DNA of 64,000 nucleotides from positions 2,542,001-2,606,000 of the forward strand of contig CP065366.1 in the NCBI GenBank assembly GCA_023206055.1. Direction: 5' to 3'. Below the pieces are notes generated by a model. It made no database searches, was not told where the DNA came from, and saw only the letters and a list, made by a program, of their open reading frames with translations. Of the stretch, positions 1 through 8,522 are shown in pieces. Source of the stretch: Vibrio cyclitrophicus (lineage in GTDB: Bacteria > Pseudomonadota > Gammaproteobacteria > Enterobacterales > Vibrionaceae). A program made the position numbers and the translations under genes. Every line of letters starts with the position of its first letter. Within the stretch, counting starts at the first letter, position 1.

Positions 1-979
1 TTGACGCCAAGTTTGGAGTCATGCCGCTGTTGCCATCATGCAAGAAGTGGCTAACGGACTTGGTTTGAAGCTGAGCCTGAATTCGATCAATTAGCTCTTG
101 CTCTTGTTGATCTTCTTGAATCAGATCTCTCAGTTCAACACCGTGGTCGCCAAACAGACATAGGTGAAGTTTACCGGTCGCAGAAACACGCAGTCGGTTA
201 CAACTCTCACAGAAGTCTTTCTCGTAAGGCATGATCAAACCAATTTCACCCTTGTAGTCTGGGTGGACAAACACTTGTGCTGGGCCATCGTTAACAGCTT
301 TGACTTTTAACAGCCAACCGTTAGCAATAAGCTGATTGCGAATCGCAACGCCAGATACATGATGTTTATCGAACAACTCGTCCATCTCGCCGGTTTTCAT
401 CAGCTCGATAAAACGCAATTGAATAGGTTTGTCTTTGATCCAATTAAGGAAGGCTGGTAATTCCTGACTGTTGAGGTCTTTCATCAATACAACGTTGACT
501 TTGACTTGTTCATAGCCAACCTCAAACGCTTTATCAATGCCTCGCATAACCTCAGTAAACTTATTCTCACCAGTGATCTGATGGAACATACGTGAATCTA
601 AGCTATCCACGCTGACGTTTATATGGGTTAAACCAGCATCACGCCATTGCCCTACTTGTTTCTCCATGCGGTAGCCATTCGTTGTGGTGGCTACTTTTTC
701 GATGCCAGGGGTAGAAGCGACGGTATGTATGATTTCAGGAAAGTCTTTACGCAGACTCGGCTCTCCGCCTGTAATGCGGATCTTTGAGGTACCACAATCT
801 GCAAACGCTTTAACAACGCGTTTGATCTCGGGAACACTTAAAAAAGACGAGTTTTTTTGCCCTGACGGTCTATAACCATCTGGCAAGCAGTAAGTACATT
901 TAAAGTTACAGACGTCTGTAACCGACAAGCGCAAGTAATAAAACTTGCGATGGAATCTATCTTCGAATTGTTGCGCCAC
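1..979 (-). CDS. moaA: GTP 3',8-cyclase MoaA (3' end off the window)
   Basis: First step of molybdenum cofactor synthesis: a radical SAM enzyme that rearranges GTP to 3',8-cyclo-GTP in the cytoplasm. The reading frame opens with GTG at 979 (V-A-Q-Q-F-E-D-R-F). The radical SAM cluster motif CNFKCTYC follows about 25 residues later, then GGEPSLR (SAM-binding GGEP). The C-terminal second cluster shows as CESCNRLR. Translation runs open to base 1 through GMTPNLAS, near the usual MoaA C-terminus, so only a few residues and the stop are missing. GTG was chosen because family similarity begins there and AAAGG lies just upstream, inside the riboswitch 3' end. Expected neighbours moaB/C/D/E would lie to the left. 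Confidence 0.93.
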   Translation of the reverse strand, partial: MAQQFEDRFHRKFYYLRLSVTDVCNFKCTYCLPDGYRPSGQKNSSFLSVPEIKRVVKAFADCGTSKIRITGGEPSLRKDFPEIIHTVASTPGIEKVATTTNGYRMEKQVGQWRDAGLTHINVSVDSLDSRMFHQITGENKFTEVMRGIDKAFEVGYEQVKVNVVLMKDLNSQELPAFLNWIKDKPIQLRFIELMKTGEMDELFDKHHVSGVAIRNQLIANGWLLKVKAVNDGPAQVFVHPDYKGEIGLIMPYEKDFCESCNRLRVSATGKLHLCLFGDHGVELRDLIQEDQQEQELIDRIQAQLQTKSVSHFLHDGNSGMTPNLAS

Positions 980-984
980 GGAAC

Positions 985-1125
985 ACCTTTCCAAACACGG
1001 GAGGCATAATCATTTCCAATTAAGCCCTTGTGACAACATGTCACTGGCTCTTGATGCGTATCGGTACAGCAAATACCACTGTGCGACTTAGCATACGAGA
1101 GCTCGGAGTTATGGCAACTGAGCGT
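985..1125 (-). promoter_or_regulatory. Moco (molybdenum cofactor) riboswitch in the moaA leader
   Basis: The moaA leader ends with GCCTCCCGTGTTTGGAAAGG, nearly identical, from memory, to the 3' part of the E. coli moaA Moco RNA (GCCTCCCGTATCTGGAAAGG), and lies immediately before the start codon so that folding could hide the ribosome site. Further upstream are a stem-rich segment and a GTGACATGTTGTCAC hairpin. Known function of this RNA: it lowers moaA translation when Moco is abundant. Boundaries are approximate because the 5' helices were not folded. The leader also reads as an open frame of 98 codons, which I take to be incidental. Confidence 0.72.
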
Positions 1126-1314
1126 TATATTCACACGCGCAGTAGCTGAGTAATAAAATACTTAATATTTGTACGTGAATCTAGCTCTGATGGTAAAAAA
1201 CGGGCCACATCGGCAAAAAAAACGTATCAAACCCTCAAAATAACTCTTGTTGAGTATATAGCGAGAAGCATTTAACCTAAATTATAGTTGGTAATAATCT
1301 AATAAGAACAAAAA

Positions 1315-2202
1315 ATGAATATTTACGCTTCAAAGAAAGTCGTAGCAATCGGTGGTGGCCATGGCTTAGGTCGCATGTTAGCTGCATTAAAAGACTTTGG
1401 TCACAACGCAACTGGCATTGTTGCAACGACAGATAACGGAGGTTCCACTGGACGTATTCGAGATTGCCAAGGTGGTATCGCATGGGGAGATACACGTAAC
1501 TGTATCAACCAATTGATCACCGAACCTTCAATCAGCTCGATGATGTTTGAATACCGCTTTCGTGGCCAAGGCGAACTCGATGGTCATAACTTAGGTAACC
1601 TCATGCTCACAGCATTAGACAACCTCTCAGTTCGTCCGTTGGAAGCAATTAACCTAATTCGAAATATGCTTAAGGTCGACGTTAATATCGTGCCGATGAC
1701 AGAGCACCCTTCTGACCTCACAGCCCTATCAATGGACGGCCGCTGGGTAACTGGTGAAACCAATGTTGATGACATGACAGAAAAACTGCGCATGATGGAC
1801 TTGTCGCCAGAAGTACCAGCAACCAAAGAGGCCGTTGCCGCGGTGGAAGAAGCAGACTGCATAGTGCTTGGCCCAGGCAGCTTTTTAACCAGTGTTATGC
1901 CTCCGCTGCTACTGCCAGAAATTGGTAAAGCCATCGCTGGAAACACTAAGGCAAAAGTTATCTTCATTGAAAACCTGTCTCCAGAACACGGTCCAGCAGG
2001 TAAAATGACGCTTCAAGAGCAATTGGAGTGGTGTGAACGTACCTGTAAAGCACGTAAGATAGACGTCGTACTAGGCAATGAACCGCATCCAGAGCTAGAA
2101 GGCCAATGGAATTGTGTGACCACAGATCTTGCATCAGCAAACCGAGATTGGCGACACGATCGCGTGAAGCTTCAAAAAGCGATCGAAGCTCAGTTGGCCT
2201 AA
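1315..2202 (+). CDS. YvcK/CofD-like protein (E. coli YbhK type)
   Basis: 295 residues, matching the shorter proteobacterial YvcK homologues. The glycine-rich start VVAIGGGHGLGRMLAALK and the TTDNGGSTGRIR segment form the nucleotide-sugar site of the CofD-like fold. The later ADCIVLGPGSFLTSVMPPLL stretch is also typical. In Bacillus YvcK binds UDP-GlcNAc and affects carbon use and cell-envelope synthesis; the role in Vibrio is not established. It is divergent from moaA, as ybhK is in E. coli. No strong Shine-Dalgarno sequence precedes the ATG (AATAAGAACAAAAA). Family assignment is firm; physiological function is not. Confidence 0.88.
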   Translation: MNIYASKKVVAIGGGHGLGRMLAALKDFGHNATGIVATTDNGGSTGRIRDCQGGIAWGDTRNCINQLITEPSISSMMFEYRFRGQGELDGHNLGNLMLTALDNLSVRPLEAINLIRNMLKVDVNIVPMTEHPSDLTALSMDGRWVTGETNVDDMTEKLRMMDLSPEVPATKEAVAAVEEADCIVLGPGSFLTSVMPPLLLPEIGKAIAGNTKAKVIFIENLSPEHGPAGKMTLQEQLEWCERTCKARKIDVVLGNEPHPELEGQWNCVTTDLASANRDWRHDRVKLQKAIEAQLA

Positions 2203-2228
2203 TTCATAAGTTCGAGAGACAAAAAACG

Positions 2229-2253
2229 AAAAAGGAGCATCATGCTCCTTTTT
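2229..2253. terminator. Bidirectional terminator between yvcK-like gene and luxU
   Basis: AAAAAGGAGCAT-C-ATGCTCCTTTTT is a near-perfect palindrome with an A run on the left and a T run on the right, so it can end transcription from both converging genes. Confidence 0.8.
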
Positions 2254-2294
2254 AGTATCTGTATCTCTACCTGTAGATATAGCAATTCACCGCT

Positions 2295-2639
2295 TTAGAG
2301 ATCAGTCATCAACTGTTGATATTCAGTATAAGTCGATAGCAGAAGCTCCTGCATATCTTGAAAATCAACCTCTGTCACAGGCAACGCTTGCTTCACTTTT
2401 GCGTCCAAGCTAATCGCAAAACTACACAAAGCATCCGCACCAAAGCTTGCTGCGCTGCTCTTAAGTGCATGACTTATATCAGCCAAGTACTTAGAGGTAT
2501 CCGACTCTTTGTTTATCTCTAGGTGTTCGTAGTAGCCTTTCAACTCACCTAAAAAGATCTCCAGTAAAACCGGGACATTCTCTTGCCCTATTTCGCAGGC
2601 AAGCTCATCAACTTTTTGCTGATTTAATACTTTCGTCAT
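2295..2639 (-). CDS. luxU: Phosphorelay protein LuxU (Hpt)
   Basis: 114 residues, all one histidine-phosphotransfer domain. The phospho-accepting histidine is His57 in SHALKSSAASFG. In Vibrio quorum sensing LuxU takes phosphate from hybrid sensors such as LuxQ and LuxN/CqsS at low cell density and passes it to the receiver aspartate of LuxO. It lies 24 bp downstream of luxO on the same strand, so the two are probably cotranscribed. Length, motif and neighbour agree fully with the family. Confidence 0.95.
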   Translation of the reverse strand: MTKVLNQQKVDELACEIGQENVPVLLEIFLGELKGYYEHLEINKESDTSKYLADISHALKSSAASFGADALCSFAISLDAKVKQALPVTEVDFQDMQELLLSTYTEYQQLMTDL

Positions 2640-2663
2640 TATTATTTTCTTATTGTTTGGTGA

Positions 2664-4052
2664 TTACTGCTTCGCATTCCACGTTTGCAACTTACGGTAT
2701 ATCGTCGATGGACTGACATCTAAGAAACCTGCCGCACGAGGAATGTTGCCATCACACGCTTTAATGGCCTGTTCGATAGCCGTTTTCTCAGTGATCCACA
2801 ATGGGAAAATATCTTTTACCGTAATGTCTTCATTCTGCTTCTCTTTCAACCGCAGACTGTTTTCAATCGGTTGGTTCAACGGTGGCGGAAGCATGTTGAG
2901 AGTAATCTCTTTACCGTTATTCAAAACCACCACGTTTCTCAACACGTTTTGTAGCTGACGAACATTACCCGGCCACTCATATTGATTAAAGCGATCAAGT
3001 ACTTCCTGAGCAAAACGTACAAACGCCTTGCCTTCTTCAACCGACATGTAGCCCAATAATGAGTATGCAATCTCGATGACATCTTCACCACGTTCACGCA
3101 ATGGCGGCAAGTGCAGAGGAATCACGTACAGGCGGTAGTATAAATCTTCTCTAAAGCGACCTTCTTGAACTTCTTTCCAAGGGTCACGGTTAGTCGCACA
3201 CACAAAACGCACGTCGACACTCTTCATCTTCGAAGAGCCGACTTTTTGGAAAGTACCGGTTTGGATAAAACGCAACAGCTTGGTTTGTAGTTCAAGATCC
3301 ATTTCACACAGTTCATCGAGGAACAGTGTACCGCCATCAGCTAATTCAGCTGCACCTTGACGGTCTGTTGCCGCGCCCGTAAACGCCCCTTTTACGTGGC
3401 CAAACAGCTCACTCTCAATCAGGTCTTTAGGAATTGCCGCACAGTTGATGGCGATAAAAGGCTTATCACCACGCTTACTCGCAGCATGAATGGCTTCTGC
3501 ACATACCTCTTTACCGGTACCACTTTCACCAGTAATGAAAATGCTCGCCTTACTCGATGCAGCAGAATCGATAGTTCGGTAAACCTGCTGCATGGTCTGG
3601 CTACTGCCGATAAAGCCTTGGTAGTTCTGGTTTCCCGGGTGTTCCGAGCTGTTTTTAAGCTTGGTGGCTTTGCGGATCGCGTTGTTCACCGTAATACGGA
3701 GTCGGTCGGCTTCACACGGTTTGATCAGGAAATCTTGAGAACCATGACGCATCGCTTCTACGGCTGTATCAATCGAGCCGTGAGCCGTCATGAAGATCAC
3801 AGGAACTTCTGGGTATTTTTGTTTTACAGCAAATAGCACGTCCATGCCCGTCATATCAGGCAGACGTAGATCTAACAAAATAAGGTCTGGGATTCGATGA
3901 TTCAAACTTTCAATTGCGTCGCGGCCAGTGCCGACAATGTTGATATCAATTTCGAGCGGTGTAAGATACGAGCGATATAAAGCTGCTACCGAAGCGGTAT
4001 CCTCTACCATCAACAAATACTTCGATTTGTTATCTAGCGTTTTTGATTGCAT
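2664..4052 (-). CDS. luxO: Quorum-sensing sigma-54 regulator LuxO
   Basis: 462 residues in three domains. A receiver domain occupies about residues 12-125, with the likely phospho-site Asp61 in LILLDLRLPD. An AAA+ sigma-54-activation domain follows, with Walker A GESGTGKE at 175-182 and the sigma-54-contacting GAFTGA loop at 222-227. A Fis-type helix-turn-helix ends the protein (GNIPRAAGFLDVSPSTIYRKL). Phosphorylated LuxO activates Qrr small RNAs at low cell density. A qrr gene lies just upstream in the opposite direction, and a LuxO-type palindrome sits about 50 bp from this start codon, which suggests autoregulation. Confidence 0.96.
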   Translation of the reverse strand: MQSKTLDNKSKYLLMVEDTASVAALYRSYLTPLEIDINIVGTGRDAIESLNHRIPDLILLDLRLPDMTGMDVLFAVKQKYPEVPVIFMTAHGSIDTAVEAMRHGSQDFLIKPCEADRLRITVNNAIRKATKLKNSSEHPGNQNYQGFIGSSQTMQQVYRTIDSAASSKASIFITGESGTGKEVCAEAIHAASKRGDKPFIAINCAAIPKDLIESELFGHVKGAFTGAATDRQGAAELADGGTLFLDELCEMDLELQTKLLRFIQTGTFQKVGSSKMKSVDVRFVCATNRDPWKEVQEGRFREDLYYRLYVIPLHLPPLRERGEDVIEIAYSLLGYMSVEEGKAFVRFAQEVLDRFNQYEWPGNVRQLQNVLRNVVVLNNGKEITLNMLPPPLNQPIENSLRLKEKQNEDITVKDIFPLWITEKTAIEQAIKACDGNIPRAAGFLDVSPSTIYRKLQTWNAKQ

Positions 4053-4100
4053 ATCCTAGCCATTTATAATTTGCATTTCTTATTATAGTCGCATTCCGCT

Positions 4101-4113
4101 TTGCATTATGCAA
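4101..4113. promoter_or_regulatory. LuxO binding site
   Basis: TTGCATTATGCAA is a perfect palindrome matching the LuxO consensus TTGCA-WWW-TGCAA. It is about 65 bp upstream of the qrr1 -24 element, a normal enhancer distance for a sigma-54 activator, and close to the luxO start. A second half-site, TTGCATTTC, is at 4071-4079. Confidence 0.82.
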
Positions 4114-4176
4114 ATTAACCACAGTATTTGTGGAACATTTCTTTCTCTGTTTTAAACAATCAATGTGTTATCTATA

Positions 4177-4192
4177 TGGCACGAACGATGCA
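4177..4192 (+). promoter_or_regulatory. Sigma-54 promoter of qrr1
   Basis: TGGCACGAACGATGCA: -24 GG and -12 GC are correctly spaced. The predicted transcription start, 12 bases after the GC, falls on the T of TGACC that begins the Qrr first hairpin. Confidence 0.85.
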
Positions 4193-4202
4193 GGTATCTA
4201 CA

Positions 4203-4295
4203 TGACCTTCGGGTCACCTAGCCAACTGACGTTGTTAGTGGACCGAGTGTTCACAAACGTAAGCCAGTAGAACATTTACTACTGGCTGTTTTTTT
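4203..4295 (+). ncRNA. qrr1: Quorum regulatory small RNA Qrr1
   Basis: About 93 nt. It starts with a TGACC-TTCG-GGTCA hairpin, followed by the Qrr core CTAGCCAACTGACGTTGTTA, the conserved region that base-pairs with luxR/hapR-type and luxO mRNAs through Hfq. It ends in a strong terminator hairpin (GCCAGTAG / CTACTGGC) and a T run. The sigma-54 promoter and LuxO site lie upstream, next to divergent luxO. Qrr RNAs are made at low cell density and destabilise the master-regulator mRNA. Confidence 0.92.
4263..4295 (+). terminator. qrr1 intrinsic terminator
   Basis: GCCAGTAG (4263-4270), 8-base loop, CTACTGGC (4279-4286), then a T-rich tail. This is the 3' end of the small RNA. Confidence 0.9.
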
Positions 4296-4354
4296 GTCTA
4301 AAACACTCTCAATTTTTGTATTGAGGGATTCAATTTTTTGAGTAAAAAGTGAGA

Positions 4355-6385
4355 TTAGCTGTTGGTAATAAACTGCTTTCTTAGCTGCTCAATTTCATCA
4401 CGCTTCTGTGCTGCCAATTCAAATTCCAGGTTCTGAGCATGCTGATACATCGCAGTTTCTAACTTGCTGATCTCTTTATCAAGCTGTTGCGGTGTAAGTA
4501 CGGCATAACTTTCAGAAGGGTCTGCCACCTTAGATAGAGGAACTTGCTTCGATTGGCGCTGCTGCTTCGACTTGGTTAGATCACCCAGTTCCATAATATC
4601 TTTGATATTGCGTTTCAACGCTTGCGGCGTGATGCCTTGTTCTTCGTTGTAGGCTTGTTGTTTCTCGCGACGACGATCGGTTTCATCAATCGCTTTTCTC
4701 ATCGACTTAGTAATCGAATCACCATAAAGGATTGCTCGACCTTCCAAGTTACGCGCAGCACGACCAATGGTTTGGATCAGAGAACGCTCAGAACGCAAGA
4801 AGCCCTCTTTGTCTGCATCAAGAATCGCCACCAGCGACACTTCAGGCATATCCAAACCTTCACGAAGTAAGTTAATACCCACTAACACGTCGAACTCGCC
4901 CAAGCGCAGGTCTCGGATGATCTCTACACGCTCAACCGTATCAATATCCGAGTGCAAGTAACGTACTTTAACGCCATGCTCGCTTAGGTATTCGGTTAAG
5001 TCTTCCGCCATTCTCTTGGTCAACGTGGTCACCAAAACACGCTCTTCTTTCGCAGAACGGATTCTGATTTCAGACAACAAGTCATCAACCTGAGTCGCGA
5101 CCGGTCTTACTTCAATAATTGGATCTAACAGGCCAGTAGGACGAACGACTTGATCAGCAATCTCGCCATCTGATTTTTCAATCTCGTAATTACCCGGAGT
5201 GGCAGAGACAAAAATCGTTTGTGGCGCGATAGATTCAAACTCGTCGAACTTCATTGGACGGTTATCCAATGCAGAAGGCAAACGGAAACCAAACTCAACC
5301 AGAGTTTCCTTACGCGAACGGTCACCTTTGTACATGGCGCCAATTTGCGGCACGGTCACGTGTGACTCATCGATGATCAACAGACCATCATCAGGCAAGT
5401 AATCAAATAACGTCGGAGGCGCTTCCCCTTCAGCACGACCACTTAGGTATCGTGAATAGTTTTCGATACCAGAACAGAAACCAAGTTCGGTCATCATCTC
5501 GATATCAAACTGAGTTCTCTGAGAAATACGCTGCTCTTCCAAAAGCTTGTTGTTGTCTTTTAGGTATTGAGCTCGGTCTCGAAGTTCATCTTTAATGTTC
5601 TCAATCGCCTCAAGGATTTTCTCCCTTGGCGTTACATAGTGAGTTTTCGGATACACGGTAAAACGCGGTAAGTCTCTTTGCTTAACCGCACCAGTCAGGG
5701 GATCAAAGATACTGATGCAATCCACTTCGTCATCGAACATTTCGATGCGCACGGCATCTTGGTCAGATTCAGCAGGGAAAATATCAATCACTTCACCACG
5801 AACGCGGAACTGACCACGCTCAAACGCCACATCGTTTCTTGAATATTGCAGCTCAGCCAAGCGGCGCAAGATATCACGTTGGTCCATGACCTCACCGCGA
5901 CTCAAGTGAAGCATCATCTTCAGGTAAGACTTAGGATCACCCAGACCATAGATAGCTGATACAGACGCGACGATGATGGCGTCTTTTCGTTCTAGTAAGG
6001 CTTTTGTTGCCGAAAGCCTCATTTGTTCGATATGAGCGTTCACCGACGCATCTTTCTCGATGAATGTGTCTGTGGTCGGAACGTAAGCTTCTGGTTGGTA
6101 GTAATCGTAGTAAGAAACGAAGTACTCGACGGCATTATTTGGAAAGAAGGATTTCATCTCACCATAAAGTTGAGCAGCCAACGTCTTGTTTGGTGCTAAC
6201 AGAATGGCAGGTCTTTGCGATTGGGAAATGACATTGGCAAGAGTAAAGGTTTTACCTGAGCCCGTTACCCCTAATAGAGTTTGATGTGCCAAACCAGAAT
6301 CTAATCCATCTAGTAATCGGGTTATCGCTGTCGGCTGGTCACCGGACGGGCTGTAGTCCGATACCAAGTCAAAGAGTTTACTCAT
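4355..6385 (-). CDS. uvrB: Excinuclease ABC subunit B (UvrB)
   Basis: 676 residues, full length. UvrB is the damage-verifying helicase-like subunit of nucleotide excision repair, loaded by UvrA and then joined by UvrC. Visible elements: Walker A GVTGSGKT at 39-46, the damage-probing beta-hairpin region YYDYYQPEAYVP, the DESH-type Walker B (IIDESHVT), helicase motif VI QTIGRAARN, and a C-terminal UVR coiled coil that docks UvrC. A LexA-like sequence lies upstream, so SOS control is plausible. No obvious operon partner. Confidence 0.97.
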   Translation of the reverse strand: MSKLFDLVSDYSPSGDQPTAITRLLDGLDSGLAHQTLLGVTGSGKTFTLANVISQSQRPAILLAPNKTLAAQLYGEMKSFFPNNAVEYFVSYYDYYQPEAYVPTTDTFIEKDASVNAHIEQMRLSATKALLERKDAIIVASVSAIYGLGDPKSYLKMMLHLSRGEVMDQRDILRRLAELQYSRNDVAFERGQFRVRGEVIDIFPAESDQDAVRIEMFDDEVDCISIFDPLTGAVKQRDLPRFTVYPKTHYVTPREKILEAIENIKDELRDRAQYLKDNNKLLEEQRISQRTQFDIEMMTELGFCSGIENYSRYLSGRAEGEAPPTLFDYLPDDGLLIIDESHVTVPQIGAMYKGDRSRKETLVEFGFRLPSALDNRPMKFDEFESIAPQTIFVSATPGNYEIEKSDGEIADQVVRPTGLLDPIIEVRPVATQVDDLLSEIRIRSAKEERVLVTTLTKRMAEDLTEYLSEHGVKVRYLHSDIDTVERVEIIRDLRLGEFDVLVGINLLREGLDMPEVSLVAILDADKEGFLRSERSLIQTIGRAARNLEGRAILYGDSITKSMRKAIDETDRRREKQQAYNEEQGITPQALKRNIKDIMELGDLTKSKQQRQSKQVPLSKVADPSESYAVLTPQQLDKEISKLETAMYQHAQNLEFELAAQKRDEIEQLRKQFITNS

Positions 6386-6402
6386 AGGTCGCCATTTCCA
6401 TA

Positions 6403-6418
6403 CTGTTTTTTTAATCAG
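6403..6418. promoter_or_regulatory. Possible LexA (SOS) box upstream of uvrB
   Basis: CTGT-TTTTTTAA-TCAG sits 17 bp before the uvrB start and fits CTGT-N8-ACAG with one mismatch in the right half. uvrB is a known SOS gene in E. coli, so the position makes sense, but a one-off match in AT-rich DNA is weak. Confidence 0.4.
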
Positions 6419-6845
6419 GTCATTGTCACTCTAGGAGGAGTGTCGTTGCAACAATTATCTAGAGAAATGCATCTTAAGATCAGATATCAGTTATAGCTTT
6501 TATTTTTAGAACTTGGTATTATCCGTGCCCCTGCAAGATCTTCTCAGCTAAATCACTCGATTTTTAATCCACTACTTTTCCCCAAAAAATCTAAAAATAC
6601 CGCTTGTTTTACCGTTTATTTTATAATCTACAAAAGTTATACAATCGCAATATTTTCCTATAAATCTTTTAAATACATTACGTTAGATAAGATTTTTACA
6701 TTTTTCGATTTATCCCAATTATTGTTGTTAAAGTTTCACACACACACTTATCCACAATTTTGGTGGATAACTAAAGCAAAGCTAAATCCAATAAGGCGTT
6801 CAAGAAAGTAAAGTTTTTTATCTTACTTTTTTCTGCTATTTCTTA
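6419..6845. other. Gene-free AT-rich spacer uvrB to tRNA-Asn
   Basis: No credible reading frame. It holds a small CACTC/GAGTG inverted repeat near 6427-6440 and long A/T runs, and probably carries the uvrB promoter. Nothing else recognisable. Confidence 0.6.
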
Positions 6846-6874
6846 TTGACAGAAATTCGGACAATTATTAGAAT
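6846..6874 (+). promoter_or_regulatory. tRNA-Asn promoter
   Basis: TTGACA (6846-6851), 17-bp spacer, TAGAAT (6869-6874), followed by a GC-rich discriminator typical of stringently controlled stable-RNA promoters, 20 bp before the tRNA. Confidence 0.8.
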
Positions 6875-6894
6875 TCGCGTCGCTAACAAGCAAT

Positions 6895-6970
6895 TCCCCT
6901 TTAGTTCAGTTGGTAGAACGGCGGACTGTTAATCCGTATGTCGCAAGTTCAAGTCTTGCAAGGGGAGCCA
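6895..6970 (+). tRNA. tRNA-Asn (anticodon GTT)
   Basis: 76 nt with encoded CCA. The acceptor TCCCCTT pairs with AAGGGGA. The anticodon loop is CTGTTAA with GTT at 6928-6930, and the T arm contains GTTCAAG. Single gene with its own promoter and terminator. Confidence 0.96.
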
Positions 6971-6982
6971 AATTCAGGAAAA

Positions 6983-7010
6983 AAGCTCAATCGAAAGATT
7001 GGGCTTTTTT
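6983..7010 (+). terminator. tRNA-Asn terminator
   Basis: AAGCTCAATC-GAAA-GATTGGGCTT followed by a run of T. Confidence 0.85.
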
Positions 7011-7340
7011 CGTTTTAGTGCTTTGGGGACGTATTCGACTCGCCTCTTTCCTTCTCTTTTTGATAGTTCTGAGTACTAAAACCCACAAATATGACCCTAT
7101 TTGTAGGAAGCAGATCGAGTTCAATTCAAGAATGATCTTGTGAAAGATCCAGCCTAACCACTCCGATAAACTTGTCTAACCAAGTAGAAATTGGCCGTCT
7201 ATACTTACCGTAACTTTAATAATCAAACGATTACCTGATGTTTTTTTCACCAAGTGTCTAAATCCCTAGTGATCCTTGGTTGTTATTAGGTGAGCAAAGC
7301 AGGATAATATCGGGATCGGAATCTCAAGAATTAATCCATT
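7011..7340. other. Gene-free leader upstream of the rnf operon
   Basis: About 330 bp with no convincing gene; presumably holds the rnf promoter. A frame reading through the tRNA into this stretch is not a real gene. I could not assign a specific operator. Confidence 0.55.
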
Positions 7341-7919
7341 ATGACCGAATACCTTTTGTTGTTGGTTGGCACAGTGCTGGTCAATAACTTTGTGCTAGTG
7401 AAGTTTTTAGGGCTATGTCCTTTCATGGGAGTCTCCAAGAAACTGGAGACTGCGATTGGCATGGGCCTCGCGACGACTTTCGTTCTGACGTTAGCGTCGG
7501 TATCTGCATACCTAGTAGAAACCTACATCCTTACCCCTCTGGGTATTGAATACCTGCGTACCATGAGCTTCATCTTGGTTATCGCAGTGGTTGTTCAATT
7601 TACGGAAATGGTCGTTCACAAAACCAGCCCAACGCTATATCGCCTATTAGGTATCTTCCTACCTCTTATCACCACCAACTGCGCGGTATTAGGTGTGGCA
7701 CTTTTGAACATCAATGAAAACCACAACTTCATTCAGTCGATCATCTATGGTTTCGGCGCAGCGGTGGGTTTCTCTCTTGTTCTGATCCTATTTGCTGCGA
7801 TGCGTGAACGTATTGCGGTTGCTGATGTTCCAATGCCATTCAAAGGCGCATCAATTGCGATGATCACAGCAGGCCTAATGTCTCTCGCATTTATGGGCTT
7901 TACTGGGTTGGTGAAATAA
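7341..7919 (+). CDS. rnfA: Rnf electron transport complex subunit RnfA (RsxA)
   Basis: 192 residues, six predicted membrane helices. RnfA and RnfE are paralogous, oppositely oriented core subunits that hold a [2Fe-2S] cluster at the membrane centre. Paired motifs LVKFLGLCPFMG and TTNCAVLGVAL carry the conserved cysteines. It is the first gene of rnfABCDGE, 2 bp ahead of rnfB. In Vibrio the complex couples electron flow between ferredoxin and NAD to ion movement; the E. coli Rsx version resets SoxR. Confidence 0.96.
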   Translation: MTEYLLLLVGTVLVNNFVLVKFLGLCPFMGVSKKLETAIGMGLATTFVLTLASVSAYLVETYILTPLGIEYLRTMSFILVIAVVVQFTEMVVHKTSPTLYRLLGIFLPLITTNCAVLGVALLNINENHNFIQSIIYGFGAAVGFSLVLILFAAMRERIAVADVPMPFKGASIAMITAGLMSLAFMGFTGLVK

Positions 7920-7921
7920 GC

Positions 7922-8515
7922 ATGAGTACCATTTTAATTGCGATCATTGCGCTAGCCGTTTTAGCCGCTGTTTTTGGCGCTATTTTGGGCTTTGCTTCTA
8001 TCCGATTTAAAGTAGAAGCTGATCCTATCGTTGATCAAATCGATACCATTTTACCGCAAACTCAGTGTGGCCAATGTGGCTACCCAGGTTGTCGTCCTTA
8101 CGCAGAGGCGATCGCTAACGGAGACAAGATCAACAAATGTCCTCCTGGCGGCCAAGCAACCATTGAGAAGCTAGCAGACTTAATGGGCGTAGAAGTTGAA
8201 GACTCCGCTCATGACTTAGATAACAAAGTAAAAACCGTTGCTTTCATTCATGAAGATATGTGTATCGGCTGTACCAAGTGTATTCAAGCCTGCCCTGTCG
8301 ACGCCATTGTTGGTGGCACCAAGGCACTGCACACAGTAATCAAAGATGAATGTACAGGTTGTGATCTATGTGTCGCACCGTGCCCTACTGACTGTATCGA
8401 AATGATTCCAGTGGCAACAACGACTGAAAATTGGAAATGGCAGATGAACATCATTCCTGTTACTGATATCACTAACCAAGCGACTGATGCAACTGCGTCA
8501 GAGCCTAAGGCGTAG
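7922..8515 (+). CDS. rnfB: Rnf complex iron-sulfur subunit RnfB
   Basis: 197 residues. An N-terminal membrane anchor (about 3-25) is followed by a [4Fe-4S] module with Cys49, Cys52, Cys57 and Cys73. Two ferredoxin-type [4Fe-4S] sites come next: CIGCTKCIQACP (114-124) and CTGCDLCVAPCP (144-154). RnfB is the ferredoxin-facing electron entry or exit subunit on the cytoplasmic side. The next gene follows after 7 bp. Confidence 0.96.
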   Translation: MSTILIAIIALAVLAAVFGAILGFASIRFKVEADPIVDQIDTILPQTQCGQCGYPGCRPYAEAIANGDKINKCPPGGQATIEKLADLMGVEVEDSAHDLDNKVKTVAFIHEDMCIGCTKCIQACPVDAIVGGTKALHTVIKDECTGCDLCVAPCPTDCIEMIPVATTTENWKWQMNIIPVTDITNQATDATASEPKA

Positions 8516-8522
8516 GGTTAGT

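Noticed and set aside
838..1134. 98-codon frame on the minus strand across the moaA leader
   Set aside because: It coincides with the Moco riboswitch, has Cys/His-rich random composition and no ribosome site.
6910..7143. 77-codon frame starting within tRNA-Asn
   Set aside because: Begins inside the tRNA and crosses its terminator; not a gene.
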